64,000 bases of DNA from the NCBI RefSeq assembly GCF_007004765.1, contig NZ_VIKR01000001.1:434001-498000 (forward strand), read 5' to 3'. The stretch is from Aliikangiella marina. GTDB taxonomy: Bacteria; Pseudomonadota; Gammaproteobacteria; Enterobacterales; Kangiellaceae. This document shows positions 54,810 through 64,000 of this stretch, one piece after another. Position numbers and translations under genes: made by a program. The notes under the pieces are model-generated. The model ran no database searches, was not told the origin of the DNA, and saw only the letters and a program-made list of their open reading frames with translations. Each line of letters begins with the position of its first letter. Positions within the stretch are counted from its first letter, which is position 1.

Positions 54810-55649
54810 TCAAGGATAGTTCAAACAGGGCGGGTGCAAATAGAGTATTTCTGCCGCTACTGTTTTCAGTTTTAATTGTGTGGCAACTTCGACGGCAATC
54901 GTCTCAACCGCTGGTAACTCTCTTGCGGAGAATCCTGTAATCGTTTCATAGAAAATATAGGCGGTAAGCAACGTACCATTCATATTGGCGTGATTACCAT
55001 CAGAGTGAAGTCTTATCTCTGGGTAGCGCTCGCGACTTAAATCCCATGCAAGGCTGATAGGTGCGACGCAAGCAGAGACTCGGTACGCGATGTCGACGTG
55101 AAGATTATGAACTCTCAGTCCTTCTTCACCATTTCCCTCACGCGGATGCTCCGGAAATAGTATAGGCGTTGCAGCATGCTCGGTGATGATATTAATCCAT
55201 TCTTCAGTTATATCAGTTGGATAGGTATAGAGCCCGGTAGTTGAGTACTTTTGGCCTTGTAGTACGATGTGTGTCCAGCCTCTGTCTTTTATCTGCTTGT
55301 AAGTTCTCCCGCTGGTGGACCTTTCATCCAAAAACATCGCGGAAATATCCAGATAAGCATACGCCGTGCTGTGCTCTCCTCGTGTTTGGCTGCCCAGTTC
55401 GATAAGCGACGCGACCAATAAAGGTAGGCGATTTTGTGCAGTGTGACTATTACCGATAAAGAGTAATTCCCAATCGGCCTTAGCTGCGGTACTCGGTGAG
55501 ACATATTGTGGAAATGGTGAAGTGTCCTCCTCGCTACTACTGCTTAGGGCCTGAGAATCATTTGAGTTGTCGGAATCGGTGTTTTGATTGCATGATACCA
55601 AGAATAAAAGTATCAGGATTGATCCCATTTGAGAAATTGTCTTCAGCAT
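54810..55649 (-). CDS. SGNH-hydrolase-like lipoprotein
   Basis: The 279-residue protein has a lipoprotein signal (ILLFLVSC, Cys near 20), a Ser/Asp/Glu-rich linker (about 22-50) and an SGNH-like fold: block I is LLFIGNSHTAQN (Ser near 68) rather than GDS, and the last block is HSDGNHANMNGTLLTAY with the Asp and His of the triad. It is likely an outer-membrane or periplasmic esterase or acetyl hydrolase. The substrate is unknown and family placement is tentative. Confidence 0.7.
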   Translation of the reverse strand: MLKTISQMGSILILLFLVSCNQNTDSDNSNDSQALSSSSEEDTSPFPQYVSPSTAAKADWELLFIGNSHTAQNRLPLLVASLIELGSQTRGEHSTAYAYLDISAMFLDERSTSGRTYKQIKDRGWTHIVLQGQKYSTTGLYTYPTDITEEWINIITEHAATPILFPEHPREGNGEEGLRVHNLHVDIAYRVSACVAPISLAWDLSRERYPEIRLHSDGNHANMNGTLLTAYIFYETITGFSARELPAVETIAVEVATQLKLKTVAAEILYLHPPCLNYP

Positions 55650-55969
55650 TTAACACTCCGAACGACTAATGAATGAAAGATTTAAGGATTAAACGAGTAA
55701 GTTACAAAAGTCTATTCAAGAGTGCTCGATTAAGCGATACCGAGGGTGTGATGGAAACATGATGCTATAGTGATTAATGAGTGATGATAGGCCAATATCA
55801 TTCGCGACGGTCATTTGTTAGTCTCATTTGCGATTATTATTCACTCGATTCATTACCAAGAAAAACTTGCTCAATTTGATAATCCAAGCGAGAAAACGAT
55901 TGAGGCTTATCTAAAATTCGTCAGTCGATTAAAATTAACCAAGGGCTAGGTTAATAACAGGTGAGTAAA
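55650..55969. other. Intergenic region with a weak 44-codon ORF
   Basis: This 320-bp spacer lies upstream of the alpha/beta hydrolase. A TTG-initiated frame (55815-55949) would encode 44 residues ending in a charged helix (EKTIEAYLKFVSRLKLTKG). It has no Shine-Dalgarno and could be a decayed gene or chance. I see no RNA or terminator. Confidence 0.3.
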
Positions 55970-56923
55970 ATGTCTAACAAATTATCTTTTTTGTATTTTC
56001 TCAGTACGCCGTTCGCCGTCAAGCTTGTCGGTCTGATACTGATTTTCTTTTCATTAATGATTGAGGGGCTTGGTGCTGCAGAGTTAAACGAGTATCGAGT
56101 TACAATGGATGATGAGCATCAATTGGTCATGTATAGCCGCATCCCTGACAATCCACGAGAGGTGATTTTACTGATTCATGGTCGAACTTGGAGTGCACTG
56201 CCAGATTTTGATTTAATGGCGGGAAATGAAAATCTGTCGATGATGCAAGCGCTGGCAAAACAAGGGTTTGCCGTTTATGCCGTCGACCTTCGCGGCTATG
56301 GAAAGACTCCAAGAGATGAGAGTGGCTGGAACACTCCAAATAGAGCCGCGAAAGATGTCGCCATACTCCTTGATGACATAAACCAGCGACACCCAGAATT
56401 AGCTGGGACTAATGTGTTTGGCTGGTCATATGGTTCAATGGTTGCCATGCTAACTGCACAGCGGTATCCCGACAAAGTAAAGACCCTCATTCTTTATGGC
56501 TTTCCGATAGATACCACTGAAAAACGGGATAACGGCCCAAACCATTTAGTTCCGCCGAGAAAAAAGACAACAGCTCAAGCAGCTGCCGAAGATTTTATTC
56601 TACCTGGCACGATTTCAAAAGCTGCAATAGATGCTTATGTGAGCGCGAGTTTAGCCGCTGACCCCATAAGAATGGATTGGAACCAGTTGGCTCAATGGAA
56701 TCAGTTAGATGGCGCTAAAGTCACTGTGCCGACATTATTATTGCAAGCCGAAGCTGATCCCTATGTTAATTGGGATGCTGACGCTGTGCTTTTTAAACGC
56801 CTTGCGAATCAAAATAAACAGTGGGTGGTGCTAGCAAATGCAGATCATGCGGCGTTATTGGAAACTGCAAGATTTAGGCTTTACGATGCCGTTATAAATT
56901 TTGTAGAGTGGACGTCAAAGTAA
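55970..56923 (+). CDS. Exported alpha/beta hydrolase
   Basis: The 317-residue protein has an N-terminal hydrophobic segment (about 14-38) and an alpha/beta hydrolase fold: LLIHGRTWSALPDFD (oxyanion region), VDLRGYGKTPRD, nucleophile elbow NVFGWSYGSMVA (Ser near 154), LLQAEADPYVNWDAD (acid) and NADHAALLE (His near 297). It is an esterase/lipase-type enzyme; the substrate is unknown. I start it at ATG 55970, with AGGTGA upstream, rather than at GTG 55961. Confidence 0.82.
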   Translation: MSNKLSFLYFLSTPFAVKLVGLILIFFSLMIEGLGAAELNEYRVTMDDEHQLVMYSRIPDNPREVILLIHGRTWSALPDFDLMAGNENLSMMQALAKQGFAVYAVDLRGYGKTPRDESGWNTPNRAAKDVAILLDDINQRHPELAGTNVFGWSYGSMVAMLTAQRYPDKVKTLILYGFPIDTTEKRDNGPNHLVPPRKKTTAQAAAEDFILPGTISKAAIDAYVSASLAADPIRMDWNQLAQWNQLDGAKVTVPTLLLQAEADPYVNWDADAVLFKRLANQNKQWVVLANADHAALLETARFRLYDAVINFVEWTSK

Positions 56924-57037
56924 AAAAGACTAGTTTAAAATCTCTTTGGGAGATTTTGGTTGCGCTGTTCAACATCAAAAATATCAACAATCTGAATGAT
57001 TATAAATTGGCATCATGAACAAAAGGAAAACAAGGTC

Positions 57038-59416
57038 ATGAGCATAACAAAGTTTACTTGTGTCTGCCTACTGATGGTTAGTTTCGGCCTCCAAGCCAAA
57101 GATATCAGAGTAGCCATTATCAAAGACGGGCCCACGCAAAAAGAATTCCTCTCTGAGTCGGTCGTTCAACAGGAAATTGTCGATTTACTCGGAAGCGAGT
57201 TTAGTGTCAGTTTTGTTGATTCAAATAAAACAACGGCGAATTGGACATTAGCGGGAATTAATCGAGTTATTGATGAAAACTACAGGGATCCAAATGTCGA
57301 TATTTTAGTGACTATTGGCGTTGTTTCATCAAATGAGGTTGCAACACGAAAGCGCTTTCCAAAACCGACGATTGCAGCTGTGACAATCGACCCGGTTGCA
57401 CAGAGTTTTCCAATTGAAGGGAATCGGAGTGGTAAAAACAATTTTACCTATATCGCTGATGTTAAAGAGCCGGGGATAGAAGTCACCTTTTTTAGGGACT
57501 TTGTGGGACAATCAAAATTTGCTGTTTTAATTGAGCCCCTGTTAGCGGAAAGCTGGCCAGAATTTTCGGTGCTATTAGAAACCGCGGCGAAAAATTACAA
57601 CGTAGAATTTATACAAGTGCCTGTCAAAGGCTCTCCCGGACAAGTCGTTGACGCAATACCTGCCGATGCAGAAGCGGTATTGGTAGGGCCGTTAGCACAG
57701 TATTCCCGTAGCCAAGTAAGAACCCTAGCGAATCGGCTAATCGACAGAAAGCTTCCCAGTTATACCTTTGCAGGAGAAATTGCAGTTGAAGATGGCTTAA
57801 TGGTCACAACAAGTCAAATGAGTCAGGCGCAGGGACAAATGTCTCGTCGTGTCGCGATCAATATTCAACGCATTCTGTTAGGTACCAACGCGAGCGAACT
57901 GACCGTTAATATGCAATTCAATAGTCGTGTAATTTACAATCAAGCGACGGGCTTGGCCATCGGATTTGCACCACGGTGGGATGACGTGATAGATGCAAAA
58001 ATTATCAATGAAGAAGAGTTTGTTAACCGCAGAGCTTTTACTGTTCAAGAGGCTGTCAAATTTTCTCTGCAAAACAACTTAAATTTACAAGTCGCTTCCT
58101 TTGATGTTGAGCTGGCTAAAAAAGATGTTGATATTGCGCGTAGCAATCTTTATCCGAGTATGTCATTGAGCGCGGCATATAACCAAATTAATGAAGAGCA
58201 GGTCATCCCAGGTGCTAATCCGGAAAAAAGAAGCGATGCACAGTTAAACTTTTCTCAACTGATCTACGCAGACTCGGCATGGGCGAATTTTGAAATCAAT
58301 GAAGCATTAAAAAATAATCAACTATCGCTATACCAGTCGCAAGTTTTGGATACTGCGCAACAAGCGGCGACAGCCTATTTAAATTTGTTGCGAGCCAAGG
58401 CAGATGAAGAAATAAGGCGAGCCAACCTCGAAGTGACCCGTAAAAATTTGGACCTAGCAGAAAATAGACTGAGAGTAGGTTCCTCTGGAAAGTCAGATAT
58501 TTTACGTTGGAAAAGTCAGCAAGCTATCGATAGAAAAAACCTGTTTGCTTCGGAAGCCAATCGAAGGAATGCTGAACTTGAATTAGCCAGGGTGATGAAT
58601 CTTGAAAAAGATGTATTAGTCGATGCGCGCCAACCCGAAGTCAGTGATTTGTTGAGTATTTTATCTGACGAGAGATTTGAAAAATTTGTTGGTAATCAAA
58701 TTCATTGGCAGGCTTTTCAAGAGTTTTATAAGCTTGAAGCATTAAAAAACTCACCGGAGTTAAAAAGTTTTGAAAGTTTACTCGAAGTGAACCAGCGAGA
58801 GTTATTAACTAACCAAAGGGGAAATTATATTCCTGATGTTAATTTTGTTGCACAAGCGGGACGCAATATCGATCAAAGTGGTTTGGGTGCTGTTTCAGAT
58901 GTCGAAAAAAATACTTGGTCCGTTGGTGTGCAAGCCAGTTTAAGTTTTGATTTAAGTGGACAGCGTCGCAATACAATCAGTCGTAAGCAAATTGAGACTA
59001 AACAAATTCAGCTGCGGCAAAAAGCGACTGCCCAACAAATACTGACCAATACCGGTCAAGCTCTTTTTAATGTTGGTAGCTCGTATCCGAGTATTGAGTT
59101 GAGTCATGCTTCGGCCGAAGCTGCAATGGAATCATTAACGCTGGTACGCAGCGCATATGCCAATGGTAAAGTATCAATCAGCGACCTTCTTGATGCGCAA
59201 AATAATGCGCTCAGTGCAAGACTCCTTGCCGCGGACGCAGAATATGCCTTTTTACAGGACTACATTCGTCTAATGAGAGCCGCCGGTGACTTTAAACCAC
59301 TATTAGACGGTCAATATAGTAATGAGTGGTTTGACCGACTGATTCAATTTTTCCGAACTCGAGGTATTGCAACATCGTCGTTCCAACCAACACAATCCAA
59401 TAATAATATTCAATAG
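57038..59416 (+). CDS. TolC-type channel fused to a PBP-like domain
   Basis: The 792-residue protein starts at ATG 57038 with AAGGA upstream and a signal peptide ending at SFGLQA. Residues about 22-320 form a periplasmic-binding-protein fold of the ABC_sub_bind type (VAIIKDGPTQKEF, DILVTIGVVSSNEVA, KPTIAAVTIDP). Residues about 333-790 form a TolC-family outer-membrane factor (FTVQEAVKFSLQNNLNLQ, helical repeats and QLNFSQLIYADSAWANFEI). The unusual part is the extra N-terminal sensor-like domain. It is the first gene of an operon with the adaptor and pump that follow by 9 bp and 10 bp. Confidence 0.9.
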   Translation: MSITKFTCVCLLMVSFGLQAKDIRVAIIKDGPTQKEFLSESVVQQEIVDLLGSEFSVSFVDSNKTTANWTLAGINRVIDENYRDPNVDILVTIGVVSSNEVATRKRFPKPTIAAVTIDPVAQSFPIEGNRSGKNNFTYIADVKEPGIEVTFFRDFVGQSKFAVLIEPLLAESWPEFSVLLETAAKNYNVEFIQVPVKGSPGQVVDAIPADAEAVLVGPLAQYSRSQVRTLANRLIDRKLPSYTFAGEIAVEDGLMVTTSQMSQAQGQMSRRVAINIQRILLGTNASELTVNMQFNSRVIYNQATGLAIGFAPRWDDVIDAKIINEEEFVNRRAFTVQEAVKFSLQNNLNLQVASFDVELAKKDVDIARSNLYPSMSLSAAYNQINEEQVIPGANPEKRSDAQLNFSQLIYADSAWANFEINEALKNNQLSLYQSQVLDTAQQAATAYLNLLRAKADEEIRRANLEVTRKNLDLAENRLRVGSSGKSDILRWKSQQAIDRKNLFASEANRRNAELELARVMNLEKDVLVDARQPEVSDLLSILSDERFEKFVGNQIHWQAFQEFYKLEALKNSPELKSFESLLEVNQRELLTNQRGNYIPDVNFVAQAGRNIDQSGLGAVSDVEKNTWSVGVQASLSFDLSGQRRNTISRKQIETKQIQLRQKATAQQILTNTGQALFNVGSSYPSIELSHASAEAAMESLTLVRSAYANGKVSISDLLDAQNNALSARLLAADAEYAFLQDYIRLMRAAGDFKPLLDGQYSNEWFDRLIQFFRTRGIATSSFQPTQSNNNIQ

Positions 59417-59425
59417 GAGCTTTCA

Positions 59426-60535
59426 ATGAAAATCGTAAAAACTATCTTAACTGTTGGTTTTTTAAGTCTGCTCCTAAGTGCTTGTGAGCAAGAAAAACCA
59501 ATTGTTGAGAAAACTTATCGACCTGTTCAGTATACTAAGGTGATGCCCTCGGGAGGGCAGAACAAACAAACATTTTCAGGCGTTACCGAAGCTGGACTTG
59601 ATGCGCAGTTGAGTTTTAGAGTGAGTGGAACTATCGCAAAAAGACTGGTTAAACTCGGTGAAGAAGTCTCCGCAGGACAAGTGCTTAGCGAATTAGACGC
59701 CACCGATTATCGCGTTGGCTTACAACAAGCCCAAGCAAGTCTTCAACAAGCGCTTGCCAATCAAAGAAATCAAAAAGCCAACTATGAACGAGTAATTGAT
59801 CTGTATGAGAATAGTAATGCCTCAAAGAGCGATCTTGATGCTGCGAGAGCCGGAGCGGAATCTGCTGAGGCCTCGGTCGACGTATCTCGTAAACAAGTTG
59901 AGTCAGCAGAACTTCAACTCGCTTACACGCAAATCAAAGCACCACAAGCTTGTTCTATCGCCGCAGTATTGGCCGACACCAATGAAACAGTTGCTGCAGG
60001 CCAGGGGGTTTTACGCATCAATTGTGGTCGGTGTATTAAAGTAAGAGTGTCTATTCCTGAGCAGTTCATACAATTGATAAAGACAGGTTCCAATGTGCAA
60101 GTCAGTGCTAGTGCCAGGCCTGATAAAGTTTACTCTGGCATTGTCAGTGAAGTTGGTGTCGCTGCTGCTTCCGCTGGCACTTTTCCTGTAGAAGTTATTT
60201 TGCAAGGTGACTGTGCCGAATTGAGAACCGGTATGTCAGCGAACGTGCAGTTCGATTTTTCAGATCAGCTGGCAGGCCAAGGAAAAATATTCGTTCCTTA
60301 TTTATCCGTAGGGGAGGATGAGAAGGGGCACTTTGTTTTTGTTCTAGTACCAACAAACGACGACATATACCGAGCAGAAAAAAGGCATATAGTCATCGGA
60401 GCACCGGCGCAAAACGGTTTGCAAATTGCTTCAGGATTGACCCAAGGAGAATTGATAGCAACAGCAGGTGTCAGACGACTCCTTGAGGGCATGGAAGTCA
60501 AGCTTTTAGACAAACCCATCCTGAAAAATAACTAA
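59426..60535 (+). CDS. RND efflux periplasmic adaptor, lipoprotein
   Basis: The 369-residue membrane-fusion protein has a lipoprotein signal (LLLSAC, Cys near 20), a biotinyl-lipoyl-like domain (FSGVTEAGLDAQLSFRVSG, VSAGQVLSELDATDYRVGL), a helical hairpin (about 95-155, QASLQQALANQRNQKANYER) and beta-barrel and membrane-proximal domains (VRVSIPEQFIQLIKTGSNVQ, LRTGMSANVQF). It links the inner-membrane pump with the TolC-type channel and lies between their genes. Confidence 0.94.
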   Translation: MKIVKTILTVGFLSLLLSACEQEKPIVEKTYRPVQYTKVMPSGGQNKQTFSGVTEAGLDAQLSFRVSGTIAKRLVKLGEEVSAGQVLSELDATDYRVGLQQAQASLQQALANQRNQKANYERVIDLYENSNASKSDLDAARAGAESAEASVDVSRKQVESAELQLAYTQIKAPQACSIAAVLADTNETVAAGQGVLRINCGRCIKVRVSIPEQFIQLIKTGSNVQVSASARPDKVYSGIVSEVGVAAASAGTFPVEVILQGDCAELRTGMSANVQFDFSDQLAGQGKIFVPYLSVGEDEKGHFVFVLVPTNDDIYRAEKRHIVIGAPAQNGLQIASGLTQGELIATAGVRRLLEGMEVKLLDKPILKNN

Positions 60536-60545
60536 GGAGCAAAAC

Positions 60546-63500
60546 ATGGATATTACTCGTTTTGCTATAGAGAAGAATCGAATATTTAGCGTGATATTCG
60601 TAATTCTGATTTTTGCCGGAGTCAATGCTTATTTTACCCTACCTAAAAGTGAGGATCCGGGCTTCATTGTTAGAACCGCTTTTATTCAAACCCAATTGCC
60701 AGGAGCGAGTCCACAACGTGTTGAACAACTTGTTACCGATAAGTTGGAAAAAGAAATTCAGCAAATGCCTGAAGTTAAGCATATCAGAAGTGAGTCACTC
60801 ACCGGCGTGTCGTTGGTTTATGTCGATTTGAAAGAGGAATTTACTGAGCTTCGACCAATATGGGACAAGCTGAGACGTAAAGTCGATGACGCCAAACGTG
60901 AGTTACCGAAAGAAATCAAAGGACCTTTTATTAATGATGAGTTTGGTGACATATTTGGTACTGTAGTTGCTATTACCGGTGATGGATTTAGTTATCGACA
61001 ACTCAAACAAATCGCTGATGAAGTCCGTAACGAGTTGTTGTTACTTAAAAATGTTGCCAAGGTAGATGTCGTTGGTGCGCAAGAAGAAAGAATTTTTTTA
61101 GAATACAGTAATGCTCGCTTGTCAGAACTTGGTATTTCGCCTGGACAATTACAAAACATCCTGGCGCAAAAGAATATTATTCGTTCAGGTGGGAATTTTT
61201 CAACAGATTACGAGAAAATTATCGTCGAGCCTACTGGCAATTTTGATTCGATCGCCGATATAGCGAATACCATCGTCAATATTCCTAATTCACAAAATGT
61301 TGTAAAGCTAAGTGACCTAGTCACCGTAAGAAGAGCTTTGATCGATCCTCAAGAGATGGTCATGCGTAAGACTGGTGAGCCAGCAATCGCTCTAGCGATT
61401 TCATTAAAAGAGGGCGGTAATGTCGTCGATTTGGGCATTGAACTGAAACAAATGGTTGAGTATGTAAAAACTGTTTACCCTGTAGGTATCGATTTTGAAT
61501 TTCTGGCATTTCAAGCCGATGTTGTTGACAGCAAAATTAGTGATTTTTTAGGTAATGTCTGGCAAGCGATTGCGATTGTCTTATTAGTCATGCTGGTGTT
61601 TCTGGGTTTGCGAACTGGATTTATTGTGGCTTCGTTAATTCCCTCGGCGATGATTGTGACTTTATTTGTAATGCAGTCTTTCGAGATTGGGATCGATCAA
61701 ATGTCGCTTGCCTCTCTAATCATTGCGCTAGGTATGCTGGTTGATAATGCGATTGTGATGAGTGAGAGTGTAATCGTTAGAGTAGAGCAAGGTGAGTCAA
61801 TTAAAAAAGCTTCAATCGAATCTGCTGCTGAATTAAAGCTTCCGTTACTGATTTCATCACTGACAACTTCAGCAGCATTTCTACCGATATTTTTAGCCGA
61901 ATCTCAAGTGGGTGAATATACAGCGCCACTTTTTAAAGTAGTGACGATTACATTGATTACGTCCTGGCTTTTAGCCTTAACGCTTGTTCCGTTATTGTGT
62001 GTATTTTTCCTTAAAGTGAAAAAGAAAACTGCGGAGGAGCATTATGATTCTGGTTTATATAAAAACTATAAACGTATTTTATTAGCCGTGGTTAAGAAAC
62101 CTTGGTTATCTTTAGTTGGGGTGGTAGCTATATTTTACTTTTCTTTACAAGGATTTGCCTTTATTGAAAATGTATTTTTCCCAGAAAATGACAAACCGGT
62201 AGTAACAGTCGAGATAGAAACACCGGCAGGCTCTCCAATAGAACGAACTATCGAGATCACCGAAGCTGTAGAAAATTATATATTGACGAATTTGATGGCG
62301 GAAAATGAAGGTGGTAAAGGATTTCTCTCTTGGGGAACTTATATTGGTGAGGGGCCGCCACGATTCACTTTGTCGGCACCTTCGCATGCCCGGGCGCCGA
62401 ATTATTCGATGATCTTAGGCAATGTAACAGATACTCAAGTCGCCAAAGAGCGGATTTTTCCCGAGGTCGAGAAGTTTATCATTGATAACTATCCAGATGT
62501 TACGCCGACGGTAGACTTTCTGCCTTTAGGTACGGCGGGTGGTGCGCCAGTTGCAATTCGAATAATGGGACGCGACCAAGAGCAACTATTTGAGATTGTA
62601 GAACAGGTCAAACAGCGCTTAACAGCAACAGCGGGCACTAAAAGCATTGTTGATGACTGGGGAACTCGTTCTAAAAAATTGGTAATGGATATTGATAATA
62701 CTCAAGCGCAGTTAGCGGGGGTTACTAACGATGAAGTCGCTTCCGCGATGCAAACTTATTTAACTGGTCTGGAAACGACTAATTTTAGAGAAGCAGATAA
62801 GCTGATTCCGATTGTATTACGCTCAGAACGTCCAAAGGATGCCAAAACAGACTTTACGATGATTGGTAATATTGGCGTTTTTTCTCAGGCTACCGGACAA
62901 ACGGTTCCATTGAGCCAAGTGGCGACATTGGGATTAGAGTGGCAAACCTCAAAGATTCTTAGAAGAGATCGCTTGAAAACAGTGACGATTTCTAGTTATG
63001 TCGAGCCTGGTTACAACTCGATAGAAATCGCATTAGCGATGGGGGAATGGTTAAAGGAACAACAGAAAGATTGGCCATTCGGATATCGTTGGGAGCTTGG
63101 TGGTGATGTCGAGGGATCTCTTGATGCTCAAAAATCGATATTTGACAAATTACCGATAGCGGGTCTAATCATGTTGTTGCTCTTGGTCTGGCAATTCAAC
63201 TCACTTCGTAAAACGACTATCGTCATTGTAACAATTCCGCTGTCTTTGATTGGCGTTGTATTTGGACTAGTGGTAACCGATTTACCATTTGGGTTTATGA
63301 CAATGCTGGGTGTTATTTCTTTGGCTGGGATAGTGATTAATAATGCAATTGTTTTGTTGGATAGAATAAAGATAGAAAATGAAGAAAATGGTTTGCCACT
63401 GCACGAGGCCGTACCTTTCGCTTGCCAACAAAGATTAAGACCGATTTTATTGACTACAGCGACAACTATCGGCGGAATGATTCCTCTCGCCCTAGGGGGC

Positions 63501-63620
63501 GGGCCTTTATGGGAATCAATGGCTGTTGCTATTATATTTGGTATCTTGTTGGCAACCTTATTAACACTTGGCGTTGTACCGCTACTCTATAGTCTTTTTT
63601 ATCGAGTGAAGTATGGATGA
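60546..63620 (+). CDS. RND-family efflux permease
   Basis: The 1024-residue pump has the AcrB/AcrD/AcrF duplicated layout: helix 1 (12-30), a large periplasmic porter loop, helices 2-6 near 335-480 with GMLVDNAIVMSESV carrying the proton-relay Asp, a second porter loop (about 555-865) and helices 8-12 near 870-1020 (GVISLAGIVINNAIVLLDR, LTTATTIGGMIPLALGG). It exports amphiphilic or toxic compounds by proton antiport; the substrate cannot be told from sequence. It ends the three-gene operon. Confidence 0.95.
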   Translation: MDITRFAIEKNRIFSVIFVILIFAGVNAYFTLPKSEDPGFIVRTAFIQTQLPGASPQRVEQLVTDKLEKEIQQMPEVKHIRSESLTGVSLVYVDLKEEFTELRPIWDKLRRKVDDAKRELPKEIKGPFINDEFGDIFGTVVAITGDGFSYRQLKQIADEVRNELLLLKNVAKVDVVGAQEERIFLEYSNARLSELGISPGQLQNILAQKNIIRSGGNFSTDYEKIIVEPTGNFDSIADIANTIVNIPNSQNVVKLSDLVTVRRALIDPQEMVMRKTGEPAIALAISLKEGGNVVDLGIELKQMVEYVKTVYPVGIDFEFLAFQADVVDSKISDFLGNVWQAIAIVLLVMLVFLGLRTGFIVASLIPSAMIVTLFVMQSFEIGIDQMSLASLIIALGMLVDNAIVMSESVIVRVEQGESIKKASIESAAELKLPLLISSLTTSAAFLPIFLAESQVGEYTAPLFKVVTITLITSWLLALTLVPLLCVFFLKVKKKTAEEHYDSGLYKNYKRILLAVVKKPWLSLVGVVAIFYFSLQGFAFIENVFFPENDKPVVTVEIETPAGSPIERTIEITEAVENYILTNLMAENEGGKGFLSWGTYIGEGPPRFTLSAPSHARAPNYSMILGNVTDTQVAKERIFPEVEKFIIDNYPDVTPTVDFLPLGTAGGAPVAIRIMGRDQEQLFEIVEQVKQRLTATAGTKSIVDDWGTRSKKLVMDIDNTQAQLAGVTNDEVASAMQTYLTGLETTNFREADKLIPIVLRSERPKDAKTDFTMIGNIGVFSQATGQTVPLSQVATLGLEWQTSKILRRDRLKTVTISSYVEPGYNSIEIALAMGEWLKEQQKDWPFGYRWELGGDVEGSLDAQKSIFDKLPIAGLIMLLLLVWQFNSLRKTTIVIVTIPLSLIGVVFGLVVTDLPFGFMTMLGVISLAGIVINNAIVLLDRIKIENEENGLPLHEAVPFACQQRLRPILLTTATTIGGMIPLALGGGPLWESMAVAIIFGILLATLLTLGVVPLLYSLFYRVKYG

Positions 63621-63867
63621 TTGTTAAGCGGTTTAAATACTTAGTGCTTCGCTGGAAGCGTTGTGACAATAAAATGATATTGGGCGATTACTCGAGCAGT
63701 GCAATTATAAGTAGTGGGACTAAGTTAAAGTGTCATTTATCCTCGGTTTACTCTCGCTTTAACGGTTTTAAGAGATATTTATTGGCATGTTGATATACTA
63801 ATGAAGCTTAAACTAACCAATAATACTGGTTGATGATATTTCTTCATTTGTTCTTATGGAGTTGTTC

Positions 63868-64000
63868 TTGAAGTTTCCTAAAATACTGGCTTTCTTTTTA
63901 ATCGCATTACTAAGTGCTCAACTAATTGCAAAAGAATATACCTACAGCAAAATGGGACCGCCGCGAAAACTGACGCCACAACAAGCCGAGGTTGCTGAAG
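63868..64000 (+). CDS. Exported protein, truncated by the window edge
   Basis: A frame starting at TTG 63868 (GGAG 6 nt upstream; ATG 63856 in the same frame is an alternative) gives a signal peptide (MKFPKILAFFLIALLSAQLIA) and then KEYTYSKMGPPRKLTPQQAE before the window ends. Only about 44 residues are visible and the family cannot be named. Confidence 0.55.
   Translation, partial: MKFPKILAFFLIALLSAQLIAKEYTYSKMGPPRKLTPQQAEVAE

Noticed and set aside
55815-55949. 44-codon TTG-started ORF before the alpha/beta hydrolase
   Set aside because: Protein-like C-terminus but no Shine-Dalgarno and a rare start; too weak to call as a gene.
1-64000. Search for CRISPR arrays, insertion sequences, prophage genes and defence systems
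   Set aside because: No direct-repeat/spacer array, transposase, phage structural gene or nuclease-helicase defence cluster is present; the only tyrosine recombinase is housekeeping XerD, and the tandem repeats have no spacers.

Overview
This window is chromosomal DNA of a marine-type gammaproteobacterium, most likely in or near the Kangiellaceae (Kangiella/Aliikangiella/Pleionea type) of the Oceanospirillales. That placement is an inference from gene order and protein style (pepA-holC-valS facing lptF-lptG; a TIGR01777 oxidoreductase beside a DUF3080 gene; ogt-xerD-dsbC; acs with DUF294 and DnaQ-like genes; lpxO; DcaP-like porin), because no rRNA lies in the window. Base composition is moderate and looks even by eye. 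I see no prophage, insertion sequence, CRISPR array or plasmid gene. This is a housekeeping and accessory chromosome segment.

Layout: 1-4354 is the 5' part of a very large propeller-PAS-GGDEF-EAL signalling protein that runs off the left edge. 4.8-8.0 kb holds an M14 peptidase-like protein and three minus-strand genes (CIA30-like, double cupin, DUF533/TerB-like). 8.3-12.4 kb holds a 15-bp tandem repeat, an exported amidohydrolase and a DUF3300 protein with a long Arg/Asn/Ser-rich tail. 12.7-17.5 kb holds an EVE protein, an Asp/Glu racemase, a TIGR01777 oxidoreductase, a DUF3080 lipoprotein, a serine hydrolase and a tiny DUF3012 lipoprotein. 17.5-25 kb is the conserved block valS, holC, pepA facing lptF, lptG. 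25.2-28.3 kb holds an unrecognised protein, trmJ and an iscS-like gene without iscR or iscU beside it. 28.5-32.3 kb has two paralogous spondin-domain exported proteins followed directly by a two-component system. 32.4-32.7 kb has two identical-looking tRNA-Lys(UUU) genes. 32.9-35.4 kb is ogt, xerD, dsbC. 35.5-47.3 kb is an acetate region: two acetyl-CoA synthetase paralogues, lpxO, an exonuclease plus cNMP/CBS/DUF294 pair, a DcaP-like porin, a LuxR-type response regulator overlapping the second acs, and ppk2. 47.4-50.7 kb has a solute-binding protein, an HD-GYP protein and nhaR. 50.9-54.7 kb is a stress-like cluster: small Cys protein, HPF/RaiA-like protein, second DUF533 protein, PspA and a polytopic membrane protein. 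54.8-56.9 kb has an SGNH-like lipoprotein and an alpha/beta hydrolase. 57.0-63.6 kb is an RND efflux operon whose TolC-type channel carries an N-terminal periplasmic-binding-protein-like domain. A truncated exported protein begins at the right edge.

The items most deserving a second look are the spondin pair plus two-component operon, with a UUCG hairpin that appears to carry the Shine-Dalgarno sequence to the regulator start; the PBP-TolC fusion; the NhaR-facing RaiA/DUF533/PspA cluster; the IscS without its usual tail and operon partners; the palindromes between dcaP and acs; and several tandem repeats and possible structured RNAs in intergenic DNA. All product names come from reading the translated sequences by eye; no database search was run. 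Residue positions are approximate unless a specific residue is named.
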